Positions 22,278 to 31,601 of a stretch of 64,000 nt of DNA are shown here, in pieces. The notes below the pieces were generated by a model. That model saw nothing but the letters and a program-made list of their open reading frames with translations. It ran no database searches and had not been told where the DNA came from. The stretch covers positions 16,059,001 to 16,123,000 of the forward strand of contig CM077011.1 of assembly GCA_039090855.1 (NCBI GenBank), read 5' to 3'. The position numbers and the translations under genes are program-made. Position 1 is the first letter of the stretch. Every line of letters begins with the position of its first letter. This stretch comes from Macrothele yani. Its lineage: Eukaryota; Arthropoda; Arachnida; Araneae; Macrothelidae.

Positions 22278-22507
22278 GCAGTGGTCTAAGGCGCTGGCCT
22301 CTTATCATTCGTCCGTAAGGGGTCCGGGTTCGAATCCCGATGAGGCATGGATGTTGTGTTTGTCTTACAGCACTGGCTATCTCCCTTCCCTGGAACCAGT
22401 GACCCTAAATTAGGGACGGGCGACTGCTTATAGCCCATTGACTTGCTCACGGTGGTCGTCAAACCTCCAATAAAATAAAAAAAAAAAAAAAAAAAAAACA
22501 AGCCCGG

Positions 22508-22914
22508 TTGAATTACACGTGTTGAATTTCATTGTGGATTTGTTACCATGTTGGAAGAATTTTCAATTTCCTAAGCTAGCTGCCATTGCAAGACAAATTT
22601 TGCTTAGCAAGACTTGCATTATGCATTGTTCAAAGATATGCCCCAAGCAAGGATTAGTTTAAGGAGGTCTGGTATCGAAAAACTGGGAAAAAAATCACAT
22701 TCCCATTTTTTCTATTTTACTAAAAATCAAGAATCTTATCGTTAAAATGATGTATTAATTTCCAAAATTGTGCAGTTAGAAGTATTATTTATTTTTTTAA
22801 ATTTTCTCACTCTCGCGATTTTTGGAGTGACGTTCGTTTTTAGTGCAGCAGGTCGAGTTTTAAAGAAAAGAAGATCAAGTTGAAGCGCCGAGGCATTAAA
22901 TGCAATTCTCTCTC
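22508..22914. other. Unassigned AT-rich sequence in duplication unit
   Basis: No gene or repeat recognised between the SINE tail and the F2 fragment. The same sequence is in unit 2 at about 39,446-39,853. Confidence 0.5.
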
Positions 22915-23140
22915 TTTTTTAGCTAGCCTTTTGTAAAAAAAGATCGTGCTTATGTTACCGGTTTTTCCGTCCGTCTGTACCCACGATATCTCTTCAACTA
23001 TTAGTCCGATTTGAAAAATTCTTTTTGCATTGGGAAGCTTGAAATATGCGAATGAATATCCTTCATTTAGTTTTTTTTTTTTTACGATGTACAATTTCGC
23101 CGCTAGAGGGCGTAAATGCAGATGATGTCGAATTCAAAAA
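22915..23140 (+). repeat. F2 repeat, truncated 5' fragment
   Basis: It matches the first ~200 bases of the F2 copy at 27,392: CTTATGTTACCGGTTT, TCCGTCCGTCTGTACCCACG and ATATCTC. It includes one CTCF-like motif, GCCGCTAGAGGGCGTAAA at 23,099-23,116. It breaks off where an unrelated inverted repeat (23,151-23,197) begins. The unit 2 counterpart is 39,856-40,082. Confidence 0.82.
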
Positions 23141-23150
23141 TACGTTTTAA

Positions 23151-23197
23151 CACCATACAAATCATAAATAACAAAATATTATGATTTATATGGTGGC
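23151..23197. repeat. Small inverted repeat
   Basis: CACCATACAAATCATAA at the left pairs with TTATGATTTATATGGTGG at the right around a short AT-rich loop. It may be the end of a fold-back element that truncated the F2 fragment. It is present at the same place in unit 2. Confidence 0.7.
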
Positions 23198-23199
23198 AT

Positions 23200-25810
23200 C
23201 ATTTAAGTTTCTGAGATTATCGGAGAAAAATGTGATGCACCGTGTAACAACACAATTTTATGTTTTTCTTTATCAGAATGGTTGCATCCTCAATAAGCAA
23301 CCTCTTTCCTCGTAGACTATTTTCTTACTTTTATTTTATATGTTATCTAGAAAAAATTCTATCCAAATATAGCTTCATGTTATTCTATCTCGTATTATTA
23401 TATGCAATATTTTTCTGCCTCCGTGATTATTCTCTCCAAATGGACGTTCATTTTATTCTACCACGATATATTTTTATCCATATGTAGCTTCATACTATTT
23501 TACCTCTATAATTATTTTATTCAAATGTTGCTTCATATTATACTTCGTTTAGACAAGCTTTAGATCAGAGAAAACATCCTTTGCCTAAAAATCAAACAAG
23601 ATTTAAACATTTCGTAAATGCCTTATCCGTAGCTAATCCTATTTTAAAGTCCTAGGACCTGTAAAGAGTCATTTGATTGCCGACTTCGTACATGTCAGGA
23701 ACTTAAAATGACGAGACCGTATAAATCTATACGGTCTCGTCATTTTAAGTGTTCCTGACATGTACGAAGAAATATGCATTGCACTGCGTAGCGCTATCTG
23801 GTTTGTTTTTTTTATATAGTTCTTGTTGTTTATAAGAATTCTTGCATCGTCAGTAAAAAACCTGTTTCCTCATAGATAATTTTCTGAATTTTAACTTCTA
23901 AATTATCTCTGAAAAATAAGCCCAGAATAGAAAATTCCGAGAATGCCTCATTCCAACGGTTGGGGTTGGGGTGTTGGAATTGAGACATCCCCCAAAATTT
24001 TCTACGTGAAATAAATGGAAAAATTAGAAAGGAATTACACTTTTTCGATGTAGAAAACGCAGACAATATTTGCCGCCTGTCTAATTGCTATATTGAAACA
24101 CTCTCAAACACTTCTCGGGAAGCTTTCCAAAACCGCGACGCGACTATTTTTTTTTATATGACATCCCAGATGTCCATCTTTGATTTTCCACAATATAATC
24201 ACCCTAAATACTCCTCCAACCTCCAGCACCGACAACCACCTGATTCAGAATTGTACTTTAATCGTACCTTAAGTGTCAACTCACGAGATTTGTGTGAGCA
24301 ATCAATAAGCAGACAGGAGAGAAATACCGCTGGTTTTCTCTACCGAAAAATATAGAAAAAAGAGAGAAGATGTCCGTACGTACGTGTTAGAAGACAACAG
24401 AAGAAATTTTCTGCGGTAGAAGTCCTTCTGTCATTACAGATTAGCGGGCTCTTATTTTTCATATCTGCTCTGGGAGGTAGACACCTTGTCTTCTTACACG
24501 TACGATACCCTAAAATTCCAAAATTTTGAACCTAGGAAAATTAGAAGATATCTTCCATTAATCGCTTTACGAAAATATCTATTTTCAGTTTGTTGGGCGG
24601 GAATAGTAATCGCTGATTTAAGCATGAATAAGATCTTTTACAGTGGAAGTTCAGGTTGGCAAAACCAGTTTGCATTGAAGAAATTTCATTTTCGCAGATT
24701 TTACGCAAATAGAAATGCATTAACCCTCCGGGTGGCAAGCACGCATATATACGTTCGGAGGTTTCTGCGCCTAAAGCGGCGAGGATGCAATAATACGTTC
24801 ATCAAAAACCTGTTCAAATGCCGCGAGAAAGCAATATTGCGTCGAAATTTTTTTCTAATAGGGACAAAAACGTATATTTGAGCATCTTTAATGATGACGA
24901 ATACCACAGAAAGGGGAGTCTTCTGTTACACATGTGAAAAAACTTTGCAATTGCCTCTTCCAAAGCTCCTGCCACCTGGATGGTTAAGGCTGTCTTCATA
25001 TTAATCCTAACTGCAAAAATTATTTCGAAATATTTTAAAGGGTAATTTAATAGGGTTCTGTTATACATTTCCGTATTTAAGTGTTCATCTGATGTACTTA
25101 ACAATTTTTTATCATTGGTAGAAATAAATCCAAAAGTTAAATTTCGAAATTGCAAACGCAGCTTAATATTACTCTACTCATTTATCATGTCTTAAGACTT
25201 CAAAAAACAATCACGCACTTCCTTTAGATCAAAAAACAATCACGCACTTCCTTTAGATAAACTTTTAAAAGAATGAGGATAAAATCGTTATGATCATTAA
25301 TTTCTTAGCACAGTGAAGATGTAGTTACTCACGCTGGTAAAATTATTTGTATAATAAGTTCGCTCTAAATCGAGACATCTCAGTAGCAACTGAGAATTGG
25401 AAGATTTAGAGCTTTGGATCTCTAATAACGTCGTACCAATATAAAATCTATTTAGAAAACGAAAAAATGATAAGCAGGATGTTTGGTAACTAATTTGAAT
25501 ACGTAACTATTGCTAGCGAAATTTGAAATCTTTCACGCGGATGAAATCATATTACGATAAACAAAAGCGTTATGCACTAAACCACACAAAAATCTTCTTT
25601 TTATAGTTTCCTAACAATAACTCTCCGTGTCCTTGTAAACAATGCATTTATATTGTTGCGCAATTATGTCCACAACAAGTGAGCCAACACTAAGCAATCA
25701 CTGCGTCCAATTGTTAAGATGTGGAGTGCTACTGTTGAACAGTCACGTGTATTATTATGCAAGAGTTAGAATGATAATGTTTGTTGTTCTACAGAGATGA
25801 CGCACGTGTA
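23200..25810. other. No gene seen; contains a hairpin and a small direct repeat
   Basis: AT-rich sequence. Open frames of 60-130 residues on both strands (for example at 24,486-24,881) match no family I know and are not supported as genes. A direct repeat of about 28 bases (AAAAAACAATCACGCACTTC and following) occurs twice at 25,202-25,258. The hairpin at 23,684-23,769 is listed separately. Confidence 0.5.
23684..23769. repeat. 86-bp near-perfect hairpin
   Basis: The arms are about 40 bases: CTTCGTACATGTCAGGAAC then TTAAAATGACGAGACCGTATA, and their complement, around the loop AATC. The only imperfection is a two-base bulge (AC) in the right arm, so all other positions pair. The same hairpin is unchanged in unit 2. 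It could be a tiny fold-back element or a transcript that folds into a long stem. Confidence 0.9.
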
Positions 25811-27081
25811 TTAGGTGTACAAATAAGTTGTAAAGCGTTTTATGACAAAGCAACATGTAATTTCAGAAAAAAAAAACATACCTTTACGAATCAAAATATG
25901 CTCCGTCATTGTCTATCATCTTCCGCCATCGGTCGTGCAGCTGACGGATTCCAGCCATGAAGAATACTTCGTCGTGTGAGGCGATGAAGTCCTCTCAACC
26001 CATTTTTGCACTTCGTCACATGTCCAGAACCATACAGCAGGCAAACCATGTTGCATCGATCAAAACAAATGATAGTTTAGAGGGGCTAAGTTAGGATTAT
26101 ACGCCGGGTGCTCCAAAATTTCCCAGCCAAACGTCAAACACATTTCCTTGATCGCTTTCGCGTCATGAGGCCTAGCGTTGTCATGCAGTAATTTCCCGGA
26201 ACGCAATCCTTTGCGTGTGAATTTACGTTTCCGACAGATTTCCTGTTTTAATTGCAGGAATTGTTGCCTATAGAAATCAGCAGTAACAGTTTGACCCTTT
26301 TCCAATAGTTCATAATAGAGCACACCCTTCATATCCCACCAGATGCACAGCAGAACTTTCTTGGAGTGAATATTGCGTTTCGGTGTCGAAGTCGTTGCTT
26401 CACCGGGGTCTACCCAGTGTTTTTTGCCTTTGGAATTTTCGTACCATATCCACGTTTCATCACCCGTAACGATTTTCTACAGGAAAGACTTTCTGTGTTG
26501 TTTATTTAACAGATTCAAACACTTCATGACACGCTCATCCTTGTTCCTCTGGCTCAGGTCATGTGGCACCCATTTTCCTTCCTTCCGAATCTTTCCCATT
26601 GCTCGTAAACGATTGGAAATGGTTTGTTGAGTTATCCACAGTTGTTCAACTAGTTCTTCTTGCGTTTGAGACTAATCTTCATCCAGCAATGCTTGCAGTT
26701 CCTCATGTGCAACCTTCTGCGGGGCGCCGCTACGTTCTCGATCGATAATAACAAAATCACCTGCTTTAAACTGTCTAAACCAAAACTCACACGTGCTTTT
26801 CGATACAGTATTCTCCTCCAGAAAAGAACAGAGCGATGCACGTGCTTTTGCTTTCTTTGATGAAATTTGTAACGAATGAAGTGTCGAATAAATGCAGTAT
26901 CGCTTGCCATCTTTCATCTACCGATGTGCAAGTGCGTTTGACTGTTGGACAAACTTCTGTGTCACATTTTATACTCGGGACCAGTTTCGGTCACATGATA
27001 AAAACGCGGGGGATTGTCGGATATTTAAATTAGTGGTATACGTAATACAAAAAATACTTTAAAACTTATTTGTACACCAAA
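25811..27081 (-). mobile_element. mariner element (first type), unit 1
   Basis: The inverted repeats TTAGGTGTACAAATAAGTT and TTTGGTGTACAAATAAGTT (right end in reverse complement) are each flanked by TA. The length is 1,271 bp, typical of mariner. The transposase on the minus strand is broken. Confidence 0.9.
26060..26917 (-). pseudogene. mariner transposase (first type), unit 1
   Basis: A mariner-family DD34D transposase on the minus strand. The N-terminal part (26,672-26,917) has the mariner DNA-binding pattern ending FWFRQFKAGDF. The C-terminal part (26,060-26,332) has LLHDNARPH (second catalytic Asp). It ends at YNPNLAPLNYHLF, where the third catalytic Asp should be in APLDYHLF. That residue is Asn here but Asp in unit 2. 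Exactly 34 residues separate the two positions. The middle part has stops and frame changes, so both copies are dead. Confidence 0.87.
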
Positions 27082-27159
27082 TAAAACCGGCCAGTGGCAG
27101 TGATGAATATGACGAGTCAGCAGACGCTGCGGGAGGCCTTAAACAACGCTGCGGTATTG

Positions 27160-27262
27160 ACATGAAGCTGTGCTCCGTTGAAAGGAAGGATCGCTGCAGC
27201 CAGGATATTCACGGGCGGAATAGTACAACAGGAACCGGGTACGCTGTTGTCAGGAAAGAGTG
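27160..27262 (-). repeat. Dispersed repeat, inverted match to 48,499-48,610
   Basis: The reverse complement of this ~100-bp block (ACTCTTTCCTGACAACAGCG, TTGTACTATTCCGCCCGTGA, CTTCCTTTCAACGGAGCACA) matches the sequence just right of the duplication in the opposite orientation at about 80 percent identity. Unit 2 has it at about 44,105-44,207. I do not know the family. Confidence 0.7.
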
Positions 27263-28071
27263 TAGTGCTACGCTACAGAAAATAGTTAATTTCGGTGTCA
27301 GTTCTTGACATCGCAATCGGACAGTTTCTTGGTTCTTTCGCATGGGATTCTCTGATGCTGAATGTATGAACTCATTTCTTCATGGAAGCTTTTTTTAGCA
27401 CGTCTTTTGTGAAAAAAGATCCTGCTTATGTTACCGGTTTGTCTGTGCGTCCGTCTGTACCCACGATATCTCTCCAACTATCAGTCCGATTTGAAAAAGT
27501 CTTTTGCATTCGGAAGCTTGAAATATGCGAATGATGATCCTTTATCTCGTTTATTTTTACGATGTACAATTTCGCCGCTAGAGGGCGTAAATGCAGATGA
27601 TGTCGAATTCAAAAATACGTTTTATTCCACATATTTGCTTTCAAACATCCGATTGAAAAAATTCTTTTATCTTTCGATTCCATTTATGCCGAAGAGTATT
27701 TTAGATGTAGTTACTTTTTCAAATTGCGCATAGATTTTCCGCTAGGGGGCGTAAAAGTAAATGACATTTTTTCCGATAACTCTTCTTCTAAAACTCCATT
27801 TTGAAAAAAATTCGTCAATGAATACACCTCCTGATGGAAAATCTTTTGCATATAATTTCAAATTTTTGGTAAAGAATACTTTAGCCACCAGGGGGCGTAA
27901 GTGTTAATTTTTGCATCTGATGTATTTGCCATAAAATCTGAGCTTCTAAAATAACGGTTGAAAAAATTCTTTCGTGGACTGATGCCACTCACATCGATAA
28001 ACCTTTTCAAAATATTTTCTTCTTAAAATATTCCATAGTTTCTCCTCCAGGAGGCGTAGATGTATATTATA

Positions 28072-29384
28072 CACAGTGCGTCAAAGACTTTTTAAGACTG
28101 GCGCTAGATTTCAGCCTACGGTGGCGCCACCAGTGTAATCGCGAATGCGTTATAAACTGTGACCATCTGCTTGCTTTCTGCCAAAAGTACTGCGCAGTTG
28201 TTAAAGTAACTCAAACGAAACGGACGTTTATTAGAGAAGTAATTTTTTTTCATGTTGAATTATTAAGATGGAACAAAGGGCTGTTATTAAATTTAACGCA
28301 AAACTTGGTAAAAGTGCCTCGGAAACGTACCAAATAATGAAACATGTTTACGGTGAGTTTTGTTTAAGTAGTAGATCAAATGTTTTCCTGTGGCACAAAC
28401 GTTTTTTGGACGGAAGAGAGACGCTAGAAGATGATAAGCATACCGGAAGACCAAGTTCATCTTGGACACCTGAGATTATTGAAAACGTGCGTGATTTCGT
28501 GGCAAACAATCGATGTGCGTCACTAAGAATGATGGAAGAGTCTTTAAACATCAACTAAGAAACGATTCGAACCATCCTGCATGAAGATTTGGGCAAAACA
28601 AAAGTCTGTGCTAAATTTGTTCCACACACGTTAACCAATGAGCAAAAATCAAGGAGAATTGCCCATTGAGAGACATCATTTCAGCCGCTGAAAATGATCC
28701 AAACATCTTAAAATCGATTGTTACTGGTGATGAAACATGGTGTTTTCAATATGATCCTGAAACAAAGCGACAAAGTGCGGAATGGAAGTCAAAAAACTCA
28801 CCACAAGCCAAAAAATAGGAAAAGTTCCATTGAAAATCAAAACAATGCTCATTACATTCTTCGATAGTAAGGGTATTATCCATAAATAATTTGTTCCAAG
28901 TGGACAAACAATTAGTGGTGAGATTTATTTAAATGTTTTGAGACGTTTGATGGGCAGAATTCGTCGCATTCGTCCAGAATATCGAGATGAAAACAGCTGG
29001 TGTTTGTTGCACGATAATGCACCCAGTCACACCTCACTTCTTGTTCGTAGATTTTTGGCGAAAAATAACGTCTGTGTTTTGAATCATTCACCGTATTCAC
29101 CTGATTTAGCACCCTGCGACTTTTCTTTGTTCCCAAAACCTACAATGACGTTAAAAGGGTGGTATTTTGATGATATTTCGACCATACAAACAGCTTCGAC
29201 GAGTGCTTTGGAGGCAATTCTGCAAAGTGAACTGGAACAGGCATTCGAATCATTATTAAATCGCTCTAACAAGTGTATTGAAGCCGGAGGGACTTATTTT
29301 GAATAACAAACCAAAACAAATTATAATTTCTTGTTTCTATTTCATTTTACTGTCCCAGTCTTAAAAATTCTTTGACGCACTGTG
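28072..29384 (+). mobile_element. mariner element (second type), unit 1
   Basis: The terminal inverted repeats are 30 bases with one mismatch (CACAGTGCGTCAAAGACTTT at the left). They lie inside F2, with TA at 28,070-28,071 and 29,385-29,386. The length is 1,313 bp. Confidence 0.94.
28268..29306 (+). pseudogene. mariner transposase (second type), unit 1
   Basis: The ATG at 28,268 gives MEQRAVIKFNAKLGKSASET and an open frame of 96 residues ending at a TAA (28,556-28,558). Downstream, in continuing or neighbouring frames, are TGDETWCFQYDPETKRQS (first Asp, near 28,730), LLHDNAPSHTS (second Asp) and YSPDLAPCDFSLFPK (third Asp). There are exactly 34 residues between the last two. The last open segment, 28,938-29,306, ends GGTYFE, a normal mariner C-terminus. 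An in-frame TAA, another stop near 28,668 and a one-base deletion near 28,797 relative to unit 2 make it inactive. It belongs to the mariner DD34D group. Confidence 0.9.
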
Positions 29385-31043
29385 TATTTTTGTCAATATC
29401 TCTACTTCTAGAAATCCGATTTGAAAAATTCCTTCTTTGTTGGCTAGTGTTTTTTGTGTGACATGTTTTTCCTATAATTTCAAAATTTTCAAGTAATTCA
29501 TAGACTTTCCGCTACGGGCGTAGAGGTAAATTGCGTTTTCCCCTATATCTCTGCTTCTAAATCTCCGATCTGAAAAATTCTTTTTGCACCGGATACAGCT
29601 CCTGATGAGAAATCCTTCGCACATAATTTCTAATTTTTCTAAAAAAAAAATGGTTTGGCCACCAGGGGGCGTAAATCTTAATTTCCGTTTCTGATGTATT
29701 TGGAGCAAAATATGAGCTTCTAAATTCTCGATTGAAAAACACGTCGTTTGTAAACTGATACTACTCATGTCGACAAACCTTTAAGAAACATTTTCTTAAA
29801 ATAATGCGTGGATTCTACGCCAGGGGGCGTAGATGTATATCCTATTTTTGTCAATATCTCTACTTCTAAGAGTCTGATTTGAAAAATTCCTTCTTTGTTG
29901 GATAGTGTTTCCAGTGTGACATGTTTTTCATATAATTTCAAAATTTTCAAGTAATTCATAGACTTTCCGCTAGGGGACGTAAAGGTAAATTGCTTTCCCT
30001 CTTATATCTGCTTCTAAATCTCCGATCTGAAAAATTATTTTTGCACCGGATACAGCTCCTGATGGGAAATCTTTTGCCCATAGTTTCTAATTTTTGTGAA
30101 AAATGGTTTGGCCACCAGGTGGCCTAAGTCTTAATTTCCGCTTCTGATGTATTTGCAGCAAAATATGAGCTTCTAAAATCTCGGTTGAAAAAAAGTCGTT
30201 TTTTGACCGATAGATACTACTTATGTCTACAAACCTTTTAGGAACATTTTCTTCTTGAAATAATGCATGGTTTCTACGCCAGGGGCATAGATGTATATCT
30301 TATTTTTGTTAATATCTCTACTTCTAGGAGTCCGATTTGGAAAATTCCTTCTTTGTTGGATAGTGTTTCCGATGCGAAATGTTTTTCCTATAAATTCAAA
30401 ATTTTCAAGGAAATTATTGAATTTTTCCGCGAGGGAGCACAAAGGTAAATTGCGTTTTCTGCGTTATTTCTTCTTCTAAAACTCCGATTTGAAAAATTCT
30501 TGCTATATCGCATACTAGACCGGATGGGAAATATTTTTCACATAATTTCTAATGTTTGGTAAACAATGGTTTGGCCACCAGGTCGCATAAGTGTTAAATT
30601 CTGCTTCTGATGTATTTGTAGCAAAATCTGGGCTCCTGAAAACTCGACTAAATTTTTTTTTTTTTTGGATCGATAGTGCTCATGTGGAAAAACCTTTTGA
30701 GAATTCTTTCTTCCTAAAATAATGCATGGTTTTCCCACCAGTGGACGTACAGTCACATCTTATTTTTGTCGATATCTCTGTTTCTAAGAGTTCGATTTGA
30801 AGAAGCATTTCTATGTTGGAGAGCGTTTCCGGTGCGAAATGTTTCTCTTATAAATTCATTTTTTTCTTAACGCACAAGTCTGCAACGAAGGGGCGTGAGC
30901 TCACGATTCCATTTACAGCAATATCTGAGGGATTGAAAACCCGATTGAAAAACTGCTTTCTTCCGTCAGATACTATTGTTTTCCATACCGGTTCCATTGA
31001 CTTTGAATAGCTTTGATAAATTTAATTTGCGTCAGAACGGATT

Positions 31044-31220
31044 TTTTTTTTTTTTTTTGATTGGAGGTTTAACGACCACCGTGAGCAACTCAATGGGCTA
31101 TAAGCAGTCGCCCGTCCCTAATTTAGGGTCACTGGCTCCAGGGAAGGGAGAAATCCAGTGCCGGAAGACCAACAGAACATCCATGCCTCACCGGGATCCG
31201 AACCCGTACCCTATTTAAGC
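31044..31220 (-). mobile_element. Hybrid SINE at the duplication junction
   Basis: The left part up to CTGGCTCC (31,136) has the diagnostic bases of the SINE at 47,994 (CAGTCGCCCGTCCCTAA, CTGGCTCC), and the F2 sequence before it also matches that locus. From 31,152 onward (AATCCAGTGCCGGAAGACC, GAACCCGTACCC) it matches the SINE at 14,128. The switch falls in the shared bases 31,137-31,151. This is the product of an exchange between two SINE copies. Confidence 0.95.
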
Positions 31221-31271
31221 CAGCCCGGGCCGGGCTCGGTCGGGCTCAGAATTCATTAACTACTGAAAAAC

Positions 31272-31341
31272 CCGGGCTCGGAATTACACGTCTTGAATTT
31301 CATTATTGTAATTAATTCAACTCGTGTAATTCCAAGCCCGG
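31272..31341. repeat. 70-bp inverted repeat, unit 2 copy
   Basis: Same fold-back structure as 14,341-14,410, immediately left of the split SINE. Confidence 0.8.
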
Positions 31342-31601
31342 CTGCCACCCCGGTGGCGCAGTGGTCGTTAAACAGACAGGTCGCATTTTTTTCGGCTCCT
31401 GCGTATAAGTCAACGTTCGTTTGTTTACTTGTTCTTTTTGCGGTATTTCGTCGTTTTGTGTTTTGGTTGCAGTGTTTCGTACCCTCGCTTCACGAGCAGT
31501 GAGGCTGAGTGCCGAGTGGGTGCTCATTTTTTGTTTTGTTTTTTTCATTTTCGTGTGTCGTCAGTTACGACGCATGAGTTTTGGTGGGCCAGTGGTCGAG
31601 A

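Larger units (their letters stand above)
14411..22498 (+). mobile_element. SINE split by the Tx1-like LINE (unit 1)
   Basis: The SINE head is 14,411-14,435 (CTGCCACCCCGGTGGCGCAG, then TGGTC) and its continuation is 22,278-22,498 (GCAGTGGTCTAAGGCGCTGG onward to the A-rich tail). The SINE's own target duplication CAAGCCCGG is at 14,402-14,410 and 22,499-22,507. The LINE occupies the space between, so the SINE is older than the LINE. Confidence 0.88.
27392..31043 (+). repeat. F2 repeat with tandem CTCF-like monomers, unit 1
   Basis: It starts TTTTTTAGCACGTCTTTTGT, then CTTATGTTACCGGTTTGTC and a CCGT-type microsatellite. Monomers of about 153 bp follow, each ending in a GC-richer motif. Three motif types alternate: CCGCTAGGGGGCGTAAA, GCCACCAGGGGGCGTAAG and CTCCAGGAGGCGTAGATG. 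This gives a higher-order period of about 460 bp (type 1 at 29,506, 29,967, 30,427 and 30,885). About 14 motif positions are visible from 27,574 to 30,885. A mariner interrupts the array at 28,072-29,384, and the right end is cut by the junction SINE at 31,044. Confidence 0.88.
14206..31136 (+). repeat. Tandem segmental duplication, unit 1 (~16.93 kb)
   Basis: This unit aligns along its whole length with 31,137-48,082 in direct orientation. The offset drifts only from about 16,932 at the left to about 16,952 at the right because of small indels. Corresponding landmarks include the LINE ORF1 (14,670/31,602), the hairpin (23,684/40,625), both mariners (25,811/42,754 and 28,072/45,021) and the F2 array. 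Differences are scattered substitutions, homopolymer changes and a few single-base indels. By eye identity is about 99 percent. Confidence 0.96.

Noticed and set aside
24486..25155. Host genes on both strands in the duplicated unit
   Set aside because: Frames of 65-131 residues in AT-rich DNA overlap each other on opposite strands and show no domain. Duplication alone explains why both units keep them.
27574..30900. CTCF-like motif treated as proven binding sites
   Set aside because: Only sequence similarity is available. The motif could be conserved for the element's own replication, so binding is kept as a hypothesis.
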